This document shows, one piece after another, positions 45,389 to 53,408 of a DNA stretch of 64,000 nucleotides. A program made the translations under genes and the position numbers. The notes under the pieces are model-generated. The model worked only from the letters and a program-made list of their open reading frames with translations. It searched no databases and had not been told where the DNA came from. The DNA lies in assembly GCF_006716115.1 (NCBI RefSeq), contig NZ_VFOO01000001.1:3410001-3474000 (forward strand), read 5' to 3'. This DNA is from Subtercola boreus (lineage in GTDB: Bacteria > Actinomycetota > Actinomycetes > Actinomycetales > Microbacteriaceae). Each line of letters begins with the position of its first letter. Positions within the stretch are counted from its first letter, which is position 1.

Positions 45389-45562
45389 CTTTGCCTCAAG
45401 GATGTCTGCGATCCCGTGCAACCTGCTGCGAATCCGGGCCCCCGGGACCCCGGCCGGTCGGTGTGGCTGTTAGTTTTCGAGCGTGTCCGGCTCCCGCCCG
45501 CCCGAAGGGTCCGGACACGGCACCGACACCGACAGCGCAGTCAGACGAAGGAGACACCGGCC

Positions 45563-46807
45563 GTGAACGAGACAGCTGCCCCGCCCGAGGTGCTCCGTGT
45601 CGCGATCGTCGGTGCGGGCCCCGCGGGCTGCTACACCGCCGGATTCCTGCGGAAGCGCTGGCCCCAGGCCGCGATCACCGTCTTCGACCGGCACGATGCC
45701 CCGTACGGACTCATCCGCTACGGCGTCGCCCCCGATCATCTCGGCACGAAGGCGATCGCGAAGCAGTTCGACCGCCTCTTCGCCCGCGACGGCGTGACGT
45801 TCGCCGGCAACACCGACATCGGCACGGATGTCTCCCTCGACCAGCTCCGCGCCGACAACGATGTCGTGGTGCTCGCGACAGGGCTCTGGGCCGATCGCGT
45901 GATCGAGACGTTCCACACCGCCCCCGGTACCGGTGCCGCTGCGCCTCTCGCCGGCGTCTACGGCTCCGGACGACTGACCCGCCTCATCAACGGCCATCCC
46001 TCCGAGAGCGTCGAGGGCCTCACCATCGGCCGACGCACGGTGATCGTCGGCAACGGCAACGTCGCGGCCGATCTCGTGCGCCTCATGCTCACCCCGGCCG
46101 ACGTGCTCGCCTCGCACGGCGTGGCCGCCGACGTCATCCACGCTCTCACCGCCGGCCCGCTCGAGCACATCGATGTCGTCGGGCGTTCGCCGGTCGGCGC
46201 GGCCAAGTTCGACGTGGCCATGATCCGCGAGCTCGGACGGCTTGCCGATGTGCGGTTCACGAGCGACGCGGCTCCGGATGCCGGCGCTCCGGATGCCGGC
46301 GCTCCGGATGCCGGCGCTCCGGATGCCGCTGCCCCGGATGCCGCGGATGCCGACGGGAAGGCGGCCGCCATCCGCGAACTGGTCGCGGGGTCGCCGGAGG
46401 CCGCCGGCCGCACGGTGGCGTTCCACTTCGGCTGGACCCCCGACCGCGTGACGGGCGACGGCCGGGTGTCGGCCGTGACGTTCACCGCGACCGGCGCTGC
46501 CGGCGGTGCCGGCACTGCCGGAACCGCTGCCGGTTCCGCCAGCCTCGAGCTCCCCGCCGACTCGGTCTGCACGGCGGTCGGCTTCACCGAGACCGACGGC
46601 GCCCACATCAGCCGCGCATCCGTGGCCTCGCCCCGGGCCGACCCCGATCGCGGCCGGCTCGATGACGGGCTCTACGCGGTCGGCTGGTTCCGCCGCGGGC
46701 CGGTCGGCACGATCCCCGCGAACCGGGCGGACGCCCGCTCGGTGGCCGATGCGATCATCGCCGACCTCGAAGCATCCTTTATCCCCACTCCCACCTCCCT
46801 CACCTAA
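45563..46807 (+). CDS. FprA/adrenodoxin-reductase-type NADPH reductase
   Basis: A 414-aa flavoprotein. FAD motif AIVGAGPAGCYTAGFL, the family mark PYGLIRYGVAPDH, NADPH motif IVGNGNVAADLVRLM and C-terminal GWFRRGPVGTIPANRADA identify the adrenodoxin-reductase group. GTG 45563 has GAAGGAGA upstream. An Asp/Ala/Pro repeat is inserted in the NADP domain. Such reductases usually reduce ferredoxins; here the only linked carrier is the flavodoxin encoded next, so it probably passes electrons from NADPH to flavodoxin to P450. Confidence 0.9.
   Translation: MNETAAPPEVLRVAIVGAGPAGCYTAGFLRKRWPQAAITVFDRHDAPYGLIRYGVAPDHLGTKAIAKQFDRLFARDGVTFAGNTDIGTDVSLDQLRADNDVVVLATGLWADRVIETFHTAPGTGAAAPLAGVYGSGRLTRLINGHPSESVEGLTIGRRTVIVGNGNVAADLVRLMLTPADVLASHGVAADVIHALTAGPLEHIDVVGRSPVGAAKFDVAMIRELGRLADVRFTSDAAPDAGAPDAGAPDAGAPDAAAPDAADADGKAAAIRELVAGSPEAAGRTVAFHFGWTPDRVTGDGRVSAVTFTATGAAGGAGTAGTAAGSASLELPADSVCTAVGFTETDGAHISRASVASPRADPDRGRLDDGLYAVGWFRRGPVGTIPANRADARSVADAIIADLEASFIPTPTSLT
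46271..46345 (+). repeat. In-frame 15-bp tandem repeat in reductase gene
   Basis: GCTCCGGATGCCGGC recurs at 46271, 46286 and 46301, with degenerate units following to about 46345, encoding repeated APDAG. It lies in a surface insertion of the NADP-binding domain, so copy number may vary without destroying function. Confidence 0.85.
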
Positions 46808-46818
46808 GGAACCCCCCG

Positions 46819-47283
46819 ATGAAATTCGTCATTCTCTACGGCACCGAATCGGGCAACGCCGAGACGGTCGCCGACGACCTGGTCGACGAGCTCGGCACCG
46901 ACAACGAGGTCGAATCGGTCGACATGACCGACGCCAGCGCCGAGACCCTCAGCCCCGACGCTCTCCTGCTCGTCGTCTGCTCCACCCACGGCGACGGCGG
47001 ACTACCGGCCAGCGCCGTGCCGTTCGCCGAGCTGCTCGACACCGAGCGGCCGGACCTCACGGGCATCCGCTACGCCATGTTCGGCCTCGGCGACAGCTCG
47101 TACGAGACCTACAGTCGAGGCAGCGAACGCATCGACGAACGGCTGAGCGCACTGGGTGCGACCCGCGTGGGCGAATACGGTCGCCACGACGCGAGCGACG
47201 GATCGCTGCCGAACGACGCGGCCCTCGAGTGGGCGCGCAACCTGGTCGGTTCCCTCGACGAAGCTCAGGCGGTGGCCCGATGA
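46819..47283 (+). CDS. Flavodoxin (electron donor to P450)
   Basis: A 154-aa FMN protein. Phosphate loop ILYGTESGNAETVADDL at 5-21, the FMN-flanking loops CSTHGDGGLPASAVPF and FGLGDSSYETY, in the order of cytochrome-P450-reductase-like flavodoxins (cindoxin, MioC). ATG 46819 follows AAGGA. The stop overlaps the P450 start (ATGA). Most bacterial P450s use ferredoxins; a dedicated flavodoxin is unusual and recalls the P450cin system. Confidence 0.93.
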   Translation: MKFVILYGTESGNAETVADDLVDELGTDNEVESVDMTDASAETLSPDALLLVVCSTHGDGGLPASAVPFAELLDTERPDLTGIRYAMFGLGDSSYETYSRGSERIDERLSALGATRVGEYGRHDASDGSLPNDAALEWARNLVGSLDEAQAVAR

Positions 47284-48524
47284 GCATCACGACGACGGTG
47301 CACGCGCCCGAGCTTGTGCTCCCGGCGAACCTCACGGTGCACTACGACCCGCTCTCGTACGCCGACTACGACTACCCGTACGACCTGTTCCGCCGGCTCC
47401 GCGACAAGGCCCCCGTCTACTACAACCGCGACCGTGACCTCTACATCGTGTCGCGCTACGCCGACGTGCGTGCCTGCCTCGGTGACCACATCCGACTCTC
47501 GAACCGGCTCGGCAACGACATCGACGGAACCCACGACTCCTACGGCAACGGGATGCTCGTCGCCCTCGACCCGCCGCGGCACACCGCCCTCCGCGCGGCC
47601 GTCCGGCGCACCTTCTCGGCCCGCGAGATCCTCGCGAAGGAGGACAGCACGCGCGAGTTCACCCGCGACCTCGTCGGGTCCCTCCGGCGGAACGGCGGCG
47701 GGGACTTCGCCACAGACGTCGCCATCCCGATGGGCATCGGCATGGGCATCGCCCTGCTCGGCGCCCCGCAGAGCGACAACGAGGCGTTCTCCGAGCATCT
47801 GCTCCGCGCGATGGTGCGCATCGTCGGTCACCTGGGGGTTCCGGATGACGCGGCGGAGGCCAACCGCGAGACCGAGGAGATCCTCGCCGAGCGTTTCCAG
47901 GAGCGCCGCGCCGAGATCGACGCGGGGTCGCCCACCACCTCGAGCGACGCGTTCACGCAGATCCTCCTCGCCGTGCATGCGGGCAAGGTGATGCCCGAGG
48001 AGCAGGGCGGACTCGCCCACCTGGTGCTCTCGGCGGCGAGCGACGCACCGGCGTCGCTGCTCACGAACTGCATCGCGATCCTCGACAAGTTCCCGGCGCT
48101 CCAGGGGTTCCTCCGCGAGAACCCGTCGATGATCCCGCAGTTCGTCGAGGAGTCGCTCCGGTACGACACCCCCGGCCAGAACCTCTCCCGCCAGACCACC
48201 GAGGAGATCGAGATCGCCGGCACGGTCATCCCGGAGAACTCGCGCGTGATGTTCCTGCAGGGTTCGGCGAACCGCGACGAGCGCATCTACGACGACCCGG
48301 ACACCTTCGACCTGACCCGCGAGTTCACGCCGGCCAACCGGATCATGTCGTTCGGCGACGGGATCCACGCCTGCATGGGCGCCCCGTTCGCCCGCCTCGC
48401 GACACGCATCGTGGTGGAGGAGCTCGTGCAGGCCGGCGAGTTCCGCATCGTCGGCTCGCCCGAACGCTGGACGAAGCAGCTGGTGCGCGGCTTCTCGAAG
48501 CTGCCGATCCGGTTCGTGTCGTGA
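47280..48524 (+). CDS. Cytochrome P450
   Basis: A 414-aa class I-type soluble P450. The heme loop is MSFGDGIHACMGAPFA with Cys365 as axial ligand; the ExxR motif is in EESLRYD. In the I-helix the usual A-G-x-D/E-T is A252-A-S-D-A256, so the conserved proton-relay Thr is Ala, with Pro257 next. It is translationally coupled to flavodoxin upstream and the HtaA-domain protein downstream. A small hydrophobic, terpene-like substrate is possible by analogy with flavodoxin-driven P450cin, but the sequence is not close to it. Confidence 0.93.
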   Translation: MSITTTVHAPELVLPANLTVHYDPLSYADYDYPYDLFRRLRDKAPVYYNRDRDLYIVSRYADVRACLGDHIRLSNRLGNDIDGTHDSYGNGMLVALDPPRHTALRAAVRRTFSAREILAKEDSTREFTRDLVGSLRRNGGGDFATDVAIPMGIGMGIALLGAPQSDNEAFSEHLLRAMVRIVGHLGVPDDAAEANRETEEILAERFQERRAEIDAGSPTTSSDAFTQILLAVHAGKVMPEEQGGLAHLVLSAASDAPASLLTNCIAILDKFPALQGFLRENPSMIPQFVEESLRYDTPGQNLSRQTTEEIEIAGTVIPENSRVMFLQGSANRDERIYDDPDTFDLTREFTPANRIMSFGDGIHACMGAPFARLATRIVVEELVQAGEFRIVGSPERWTKQLVRGFSKLPIRFVS

Positions 48525-49108
48525 CGCTGGTGGCTCCTGGTGCAGGTGTCACCGCACCCGCGCAGGGCGCCCGCCTCGCGCAGGGCGCCCGCCCCGCGCA
48601 GGGCGCCCGCCTCGAGTGGGCCGTCAAGGCGAGCTTCGTGGCCTACGTCGAGGCGCTGCCCGACGGGAAGGTCGAGACGTTCGGCGGGGCGGCGCGCGCG
48701 GCCGACGGCCGGTTCCTGTTCGCGGCAGCCGGGGGCACTGAAGGCGACCTCGCCTTCACCGGCACCCTGCGTTTCTCGGGCCACCACGGCGTTCTGGATG
48801 TTCTGCTCTCCGATCCGCGCATCGAGACCGTCGGCGGCCTGGCCGCCCTGACGATCGCCGTCGGCGCCGAGCGGGTGCACATCGCCACGATCGGGCATCT
48901 CGAGGCGGGGACGCCCGGCACGGGCATCCATTCGTCTGAAGGCGCTGCGGCCCGCGCGGACACCCTCACCGCTGCCACCCTCACCGGCACGGGTGTCACC
49001 GCGACCGACGACGGCGCGCACCTGCTCGGCGGCGTCTACTCCGCCGGCACCCCCCTCGACGACCTCGTCATCCTGCGCGTGGCCGCCCCGGCCCCCGCGC
49101 TGGCCTGA
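48521..49108 (+). CDS. Cytoplasmic HtaA-like domain protein
   Basis: A 195-aa protein whose core LEWAVKASFVAYVEALPDG (about 31-49) and FLFAAAGGTEGDLAFTGTLRF, LDVLLSDPRIE resemble the HtaA domain (heme-transport-associated). HtaA proteins are normally secreted or membrane-anchored heme binders; here there is no signal peptide, lipobox or membrane helix. The N-terminus holds a three-unit AQGARL repeat. GTG 48521 overlaps the P450 stop. Co-translation with a P450 suggests a heme or substrate/product-binding role for the enzyme. The family call is moderate. Confidence 0.7.
   Translation: MTLVAPGAGVTAPAQGARLAQGARPAQGARLEWAVKASFVAYVEALPDGKVETFGGAARAADGRFLFAAAGGTEGDLAFTGTLRFSGHHGVLDVLLSDPRIETVGGLAALTIAVGAERVHIATIGHLEAGTPGTGIHSSEGAAARADTLTAATLTGTGVTATDDGAHLLGGVYSAGTPLDDLVILRVAAPAPALA
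48560..48613 (+). repeat. In-frame 18-bp tandem repeat in HtaA-like gene
   Basis: Three 18-bp units containing GCGCAGGGCGCCCGC start at 48560, 48578 and 48596, encoding AQGAR(L/P) three times in the N-terminal tail. The core domain is untouched. Confidence 0.85.
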
Positions 49109-49128
49109 TGCCCCCCTGGCGCGACCGT

Positions 49129-49179
49129 CCTGACCCAACCGTCTTGACCCACCCCCTGACCCAACTGTCCTGACCCACC
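49129..49179 (+). repeat. Two-copy 25-bp direct repeat in intergenic spacer
   Basis: CCTGACCCAACCGTCTTGAC plus CCACC at 49129 is repeated at 49155 with two T/C changes. It lies in the 99-bp spacer before the aldo/keto reductase gene. No function suggested. Confidence 0.7.
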
Positions 49180-49207
49180 ACCCCGACTCCCTCGAAAGGC
49201 ACCTCCC

Positions 49208-50182
49208 ATGCACTACAGAACGTTCGGCCGCACCGGCTGGCAGGTCAGCGAGATCTCGTTCGGCGCCTGGCAGCTCGGCGGCCAGTGGGGCACCGTCGAC
49301 GACGAAGAATCGATCGGCGCGCTGCTGCAGGCCTACGAGCAGGGCATCAACTTCGTCGACACCGCCGAGCTCTACGGCGCCGGGCACAGCGAGGAGGTCA
49401 TCGGCGAGTCCCTCCGTCGCTGGCAGGGCGACAAGGTCTACGTCGCCACGAAGATCCAGCCGCTCCGCTGGCCCGACCCCGACGACGACGCTCCTCTCAT
49501 GCGCGGCCGCTACCCCGAGTGGTACCTCCGGGAGGGAGTGGATGCCGCACTCACCCGCCTCGGTGTAGAACGCCTCGACCTGCTCCAGTTGCACTGCTGG
49601 GCGCCCTCCGCGCTCACCTCGCTCGACTGGCTCGAGACCCTGAACGCCCTGCGCGTCGAGGGCAAAGTTGACCGCGTCGGTGTCTCGCTCCGCGACTACC
49701 GCCCCGATGAGGGAGTGGATGTCGCGGCCCTCGGCCTCGTCGACTCCATCCAGGTCATCTTCAACCTCTTCGAGCAGCGCCCCACCGAACGCCTCTTCCC
49801 CGCCAGTGCCGCCAGCGACACCGCCATCATCGACCGGGTCGCGTTCGACTCCGGCTCGCTCTCCGGCCTCTGGACGCCCGCGACCTACGACTCCTGGGAG
49901 GAGGGCTCGCAGCAGAAGGAGATGTTCCGGGGCGAGCGGTTCACCGAGACCTACGAACGGGTCGAAGCGCTGAAGAGACTGGTCTCGCCGTACTACTCCT
50001 CGCTCGCGGAGGCCGCGGTGAAGTACGTTCTGTCGTCGCCCGAGGTGTCGACGGTCATCGCGGGGATGAGCAGCAGCCGCAACATCTCGCGGAACGTCGG
50101 CTACTCGGACGGCCTGCCGTTCCCCGAGGAGTTGCGTGCGCAGCTGGCCGACCACGCCTGGATCCGGAACTACTACCAGTGA
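49208..50182 (+). CDS. Aldo/keto reductase
   Basis: A 324-aa AKR: Asp and Tyr in NFVDTAELYGAGHSEE, Lys in VYVATKIQPLRW and His in LLQLHCWAPSAL complete the tetrad. It starts MHYRTFGRTGWQVSEISFG. It is encoded in the P450 operon and translationally coupled to the creatininase-family gene (GTGA), so it probably reduces or oxidises the carbonyl/alcohol product of the P450 step. Substrate unknown. Confidence 0.9.
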   Translation: MHYRTFGRTGWQVSEISFGAWQLGGQWGTVDDEESIGALLQAYEQGINFVDTAELYGAGHSEEVIGESLRRWQGDKVYVATKIQPLRWPDPDDDAPLMRGRYPEWYLREGVDAALTRLGVERLDLLQLHCWAPSALTSLDWLETLNALRVEGKVDRVGVSLRDYRPDEGVDVAALGLVDSIQVIFNLFEQRPTERLFPASAASDTAIIDRVAFDSGSLSGLWTPATYDSWEEGSQQKEMFRGERFTETYERVEALKRLVSPYYSSLAEAAVKYVLSSPEVSTVIAGMSSSRNISRNVGYSDGLPFPEELRAQLADHAWIRNYYQ

Positions 50183-51009
50183 CGGTCATCCCACCGGCTG
50201 TCGGGTCTTCGTCCGGCGCTGCCGGCGCTGGCGGTGCTGTCGGCGCTGATGCTGGGGCGGCGCCGGACGCGCTCGAGGTGCCGCCGGGCGCCCCCGAGGT
50301 GCGCGCTGAGCGCCTGAGCCCCGCCGAGCTCGACGTCGCCATCGCGGCCGCACCCCTCGCCTACCTGCCGCTCGGAACCCTCGAGTTCCACGGCCCGCAC
50401 CTCCCCATCGGCCTCGACGCTATGAACGCCAAAGCGCTCTGCGAAGCGGCGGCACTCCTCACCGGAGGAATCGTGCTGCCGGTCGTCTACCAGGGCACCG
50501 GGGGCGGCCACGGCGACTATCCGTGGACGATCATGATGCCCGGCCCCGAGGCGATCGTCTCGCACCTCGAGTCGACGCTGGCGCGCCTCGACTCCTTCGG
50601 AGTGCGCACCGCCATGGTCTTCACCGGCCACTTCGCCGACGAGCAGCTGGACATGGTCGACGACCTCACCGCCCGCTGGAACGCCGGCCCCTCCCCGCTC
50701 CGCGTCGTCGGCACCGGTGTCAACCGATGCCCCGACGCACCCCTCCCGCCCGACCACGCCGGCGCCTTCGAGAGCACTCTGCTCGCCGCCACCGAGCCCG
50801 CCCTCGTGCACCTCGACCGTCTTCCGGCTCTGGATGCCCACCCCTCGCCCGACCCCGCCGGAGACCCCTTCGGCACCCACCGTCACGACCCCGCCCATCC
50901 GCTCTGGGGCGTGTTCGGCCCCGATCCCCGCCCCGCCGACCTGTCCGCGGCGCCCGCGTTGCTCGCGCACCTCGCCGGCTGGCTGGCTGCCCTGGCCCGT
51001 CCCGCCTGA
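50179..51009 (+). CDS. Creatininase-family amidohydrolase
   Basis: A 276-aa protein with the family metal motif LPLGTLEFHGPHLPIGLD (Glu, His, Asp ligands), TGHFADEQLD and AGAFEST, all intact. The first 45 residues are Ala/Gly-rich and low complexity. Creatininase-fold enzymes open cyclic amides or cleave formamides; mycofactocin MftE is a relative. GTG 50179 overlaps the AKR stop. It closes the operon; copy C of the palindrome follows. Confidence 0.85.
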   Translation: MTVIPPAVGSSSGAAGAGGAVGADAGAAPDALEVPPGAPEVRAERLSPAELDVAIAAAPLAYLPLGTLEFHGPHLPIGLDAMNAKALCEAAALLTGGIVLPVVYQGTGGGHGDYPWTIMMPGPEAIVSHLESTLARLDSFGVRTAMVFTGHFADEQLDMVDDLTARWNAGPSPLRVVGTGVNRCPDAPLPPDHAGAFESTLLAATEPALVHLDRLPALDAHPSPDPAGDPFGTHRHDPAHPLWGVFGPDPRPADLSAAPALLAHLAGWLAALARPA

Positions 51010-51078
51010 GCGCCGCCCACCCGGAGTCCCCCCCCCCCCCCGGAGTCGCCGCCCACCCGGCGCCGCCGCCCACCCGGA

Positions 51079-51138
51079 ATCCGGTGGGCACTTTGGGCCC
51101 CAAAATGGGAATTTTGGGGCCCAAGTCGCCCACTCGAC
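51079..51138. repeat. 60-bp palindromic element, copy C
   Basis: Exactly 60 bp: ATCCGGTGGGC at the left and GCCCACTCGAC at the right, with the inner block TTTGGGCCCCAAAA mirrored by TTTTGGGGCCCAA. It lies 70 bp after the plus-strand creatininase gene. A run of 14 C (51028-51041) precedes it. Confidence 0.88.
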
Positions 51139-51202
51139 TGCTCCTGCGCGTGCGTCTTCTCCTCCCGGCCATCCCCGGCCACCGCCGGCCGCCCCGAGTG
51201 GG

Positions 51203-52459
51203 TCAGACCGCGCGGCCGCGCCGGAGTGCCGCGATGAATCCGCCCACGAACGAGTCCCCGAGGCCGATCGTGGTGGGGGAGGGGTCGTCGAGCTGGAACC
51301 CCGGGATGCAGACGGCGCCGGGCAGCAGCTCACGCAGCGCCGCAGCCACCGCGACCCCGGCCGGGTTCTGGCGCTCTCCGGCCATCCCCTCATAGTCGGC
51401 CAGCGTGAAACCGTCGCCGAAACGGTAGCGGGTGCTGGCCATCAGGATGCCGCCGCGAAGCGCCTCGCGGTAGCCGGCTGCATCTGAGGCTGCACCCGAG
51501 GCTGCATCTGAGGCTGGAGCGGTATCCGAAGCCGAGCCGGCATCGCCGCCCATCACCACGGACCAGTACTTCGTGTGCACCACCAGGTGGCGGGCCGGAA
51601 TGAGCGTGCCGATGTCCACCAGGGCGGCGTGCACCGCCGACGGGTCGAGCAGGTCGACCGTGCGGCCGAGGTGGTTCTCGAGTTCGTCCTCGTTCATCGA
51701 GTAGACGTCGATCGTGTCGAGCAGCGCGGCAAGCACCCGCGCGGTGAACTCCGGCCGGTGGAAGCCCGAATCCTCGTAGAAGACGGTGGCGCCGTCGGGC
51801 AGGCAGGCCATCGCCGCCCGAAGCTCACCGAGGCGCTCGTCGAGGGCCGCGGCATCCTGCATCGAATTGAACCCGGAGACGAGGAAGAGTGTCGCCTGCC
51901 GCAACGCCGCCGGCAACTCGGCGCTCAGGTAGAGGGTCTGGTTGGGCGGGTCGTTCGAGTAGATCAGCCGGTTGGCGTGACTGGCCGCCAGCACTGCACC
52001 TCCGACACGCACTCGCGCTCCGACAGGGAACTGGATGATCAGGTGCGGGTCTGTCGAATCGTCTGCCGCGCTGCTGATGTAGCCGCTGCCGGGCGGCAGG
52101 AGCCGGCGCACGTGGTCGTCGATGCTCACGAGGTGCAGCGTGCTCGTGACGCCGAGCACCTCCATCGCGAGCGCGGCCCGCACGCCCGTGCCGCCGAGGG
52201 TCACGCGGCTGGTGAAACGCGCGGCGAACGTTTCGACGATGCCGGAGGAGGCGACGAAGCGCTCTCCTCCGGAACCGGTCTGGAGGAACGCCAGCACCGA
52301 GACGACGAGGTCCCGTTCGCTGGCGATCGGATGCCGCGTGGTGAGCTCCGAGACCGTGACGCCGTATTCGACGGCTAGGTGTTCGAGCACGGCGGAGTCC
52401 CAGTCGATCTCGTAGTCGACGGTGCCGCCGAGGCCCAGGACGGTTTCGGAGCTCACCAT
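51203..52459 (-). CDS. ADP-dependent glucokinase/phosphofructokinase-family sugar kinase
   Basis: A 418-aa ribokinase-fold protein. GLGGTVDYEIDW opens it, and TTIGLGDSFVGGFIAAL carries the GxGD catalytic Asp near the C-terminus. FTSRVTLGGTGVRAALAMEVLG and SNDPPNQTLYLS match the ADP-dependent PFK/GK family rather than PfkB. A Ser/Asp/Ala insertion (about 305-325) is low complexity. It is last in an importer-aldolase operon, 4 bp after the aldolase, so it probably phosphorylates the imported sugar. Phosphoryl donor and substrate are unproven. Confidence 0.8.
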   Translation of the reverse strand: MVSSETVLGLGGTVDYEIDWDSAVLEHLAVEYGVTVSELTTRHPIASERDLVVSVLAFLQTGSGGERFVASSGIVETFAARFTSRVTLGGTGVRAALAMEVLGVTSTLHLVSIDDHVRRLLPPGSGYISSAADDSTDPHLIIQFPVGARVRVGGAVLAASHANRLIYSNDPPNQTLYLSAELPAALRQATLFLVSGFNSMQDAAALDERLGELRAAMACLPDGATVFYEDSGFHRPEFTARVLAALLDTIDVYSMNEDELENHLGRTVDLLDPSAVHAALVDIGTLIPARHLVVHTKYWSVVMGGDAGSASDTAPASDAASGAASDAAGYREALRGGILMASTRYRFGDGFTLADYEGMAGERQNPAGVAVAAALRELLPGAVCIPGFQLDDPSPTTIGLGDSFVGGFIAALRRGRAV

Positions 52460-52463
52460 GCGA

Positions 52464-53321
52464 CTAGTACAGCTCGGCCTTGCCGGCGGCTTCGAACAGG
52501 TCGATCTTGTGGGCGGCGACCTTCTTCATGGCGGCGATGGCGGGCGGCTGGATGGTGTTCGGCTCGCGCAGGCCCTTGTTCTCGAGTTCCTTCCGCATCG
52601 CGTCATGGTACGCCGCTTTGATGTCGCTGGAGATGTTGATCTTGTTGACGCCGTACTTGACGGCCTCCGCGATCTCCGAGTCGGGGTTGTTCGAGCCGCC
52701 GTGCAGCACGAGGGGGATGGGCAGCAGCGCTTTGATCTCCTGCAGCAGGTCGATGCGGAGTTTCGGCTCGAGGTCGGCCGGGTACAGGCCGTGGCTGGTT
52801 CCGATGGCGATGGCGAGGCTGTCCACGCCGGTCTGCTTGACGAAGTCGACGGCCTCCGAGGGAACCGTGTAGATGATCTCGCCGCCCTCTTCGGCTTCTT
52901 CGTCGAGTTTGCCGATCGTGCCGAGCTCACCTTCGACCGAGAGGCCGACGTCGTGGGCCGTGTCGACGACGCGCTTGGTGACGGCCACGTTCTCGTCGAA
53001 GGGCCGCATCGACATGTCGATCATCACCGAGGTGAAGCCGGCCTGGATCGCGGTGAGCATCTGCTCGTACGATCCGCCGTGGTCCCAGTGGATCGCCACC
53101 GGGATGCTCGACTTGTGGGCCCGCTCGCGGATCGCCAGGATGGCTTCCACTCCGAGGTGGCTGACCTCGTCCGGGTGGATCGCGATGATCATCGGCGCGT
53201 TCTTCTCTTCGCTGATCTCGAAGAGGCCGTTCATCATGGCGTAGTCGCTGACGTTGAACGCCGGAATCGCGAAGTTGTGTTCGTTTGCGACGGCGAGCAG
53301 GTCTTTACCGGTCATCAGCAT
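52464..53321 (-). CDS. Class II ketose-bisphosphate aldolase (GatY/KbaY/FbaA family)
   Basis: A 285-aa zinc aldolase. Zinc His ligands are in AIHWDHGGSYEQ, GTSHGLYPADL and LVLHGGSNN; catalytic Asp precedes the first (WDH). EGELGTIGKLDEEAEEGGE matches tagatose-bisphosphate-type enzymes. It has GGAGAAG upstream. Located between permeases and sugar kinase, it would cleave the phosphorylated sugar into DHAP and an aldehyde. Confidence 0.92.
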   Translation of the reverse strand: MLMTGKDLLAVANEHNFAIPAFNVSDYAMMNGLFEISEEKNAPMIIAIHPDEVSHLGVEAILAIRERAHKSSIPVAIHWDHGGSYEQMLTAIQAGFTSVMIDMSMRPFDENVAVTKRVVDTAHDVGLSVEGELGTIGKLDEEAEEGGEIIYTVPSEAVDFVKQTGVDSLAIAIGTSHGLYPADLEPKLRIDLLQEIKALLPIPLVLHGGSNNPDSEIAEAVKYGVNKINISSDIKAAYHDAMRKELENKGLREPNTIQPPAIAAMKKVAAHKIDLFEAAGKAELY

Positions 53322-53408
53322 TGTGGGTACTTCTCCTTGTTGGGTGGTGGTGCGGGTGGATGGAGGGTTTGGGGGAGCGGCGGCGGGCCAGGCGACGGAT
53401 GCCGCGGC

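Noticed and set aside
46271-46345. Short tandem repeats as a CRISPR array
   Set aside because: Units are 15-36 bp, directly adjacent without spacers and in frame within protein-coding linkers; no cas genes are present.
47280-48524. P450 as a true P450cin (CYP176) orthologue
   Set aside because: The flavodoxin partner is shared, but the I-helix (ASDAP versus the recalled Asn form) and the N-terminal sequence differ. Only the redox arrangement is comparable.
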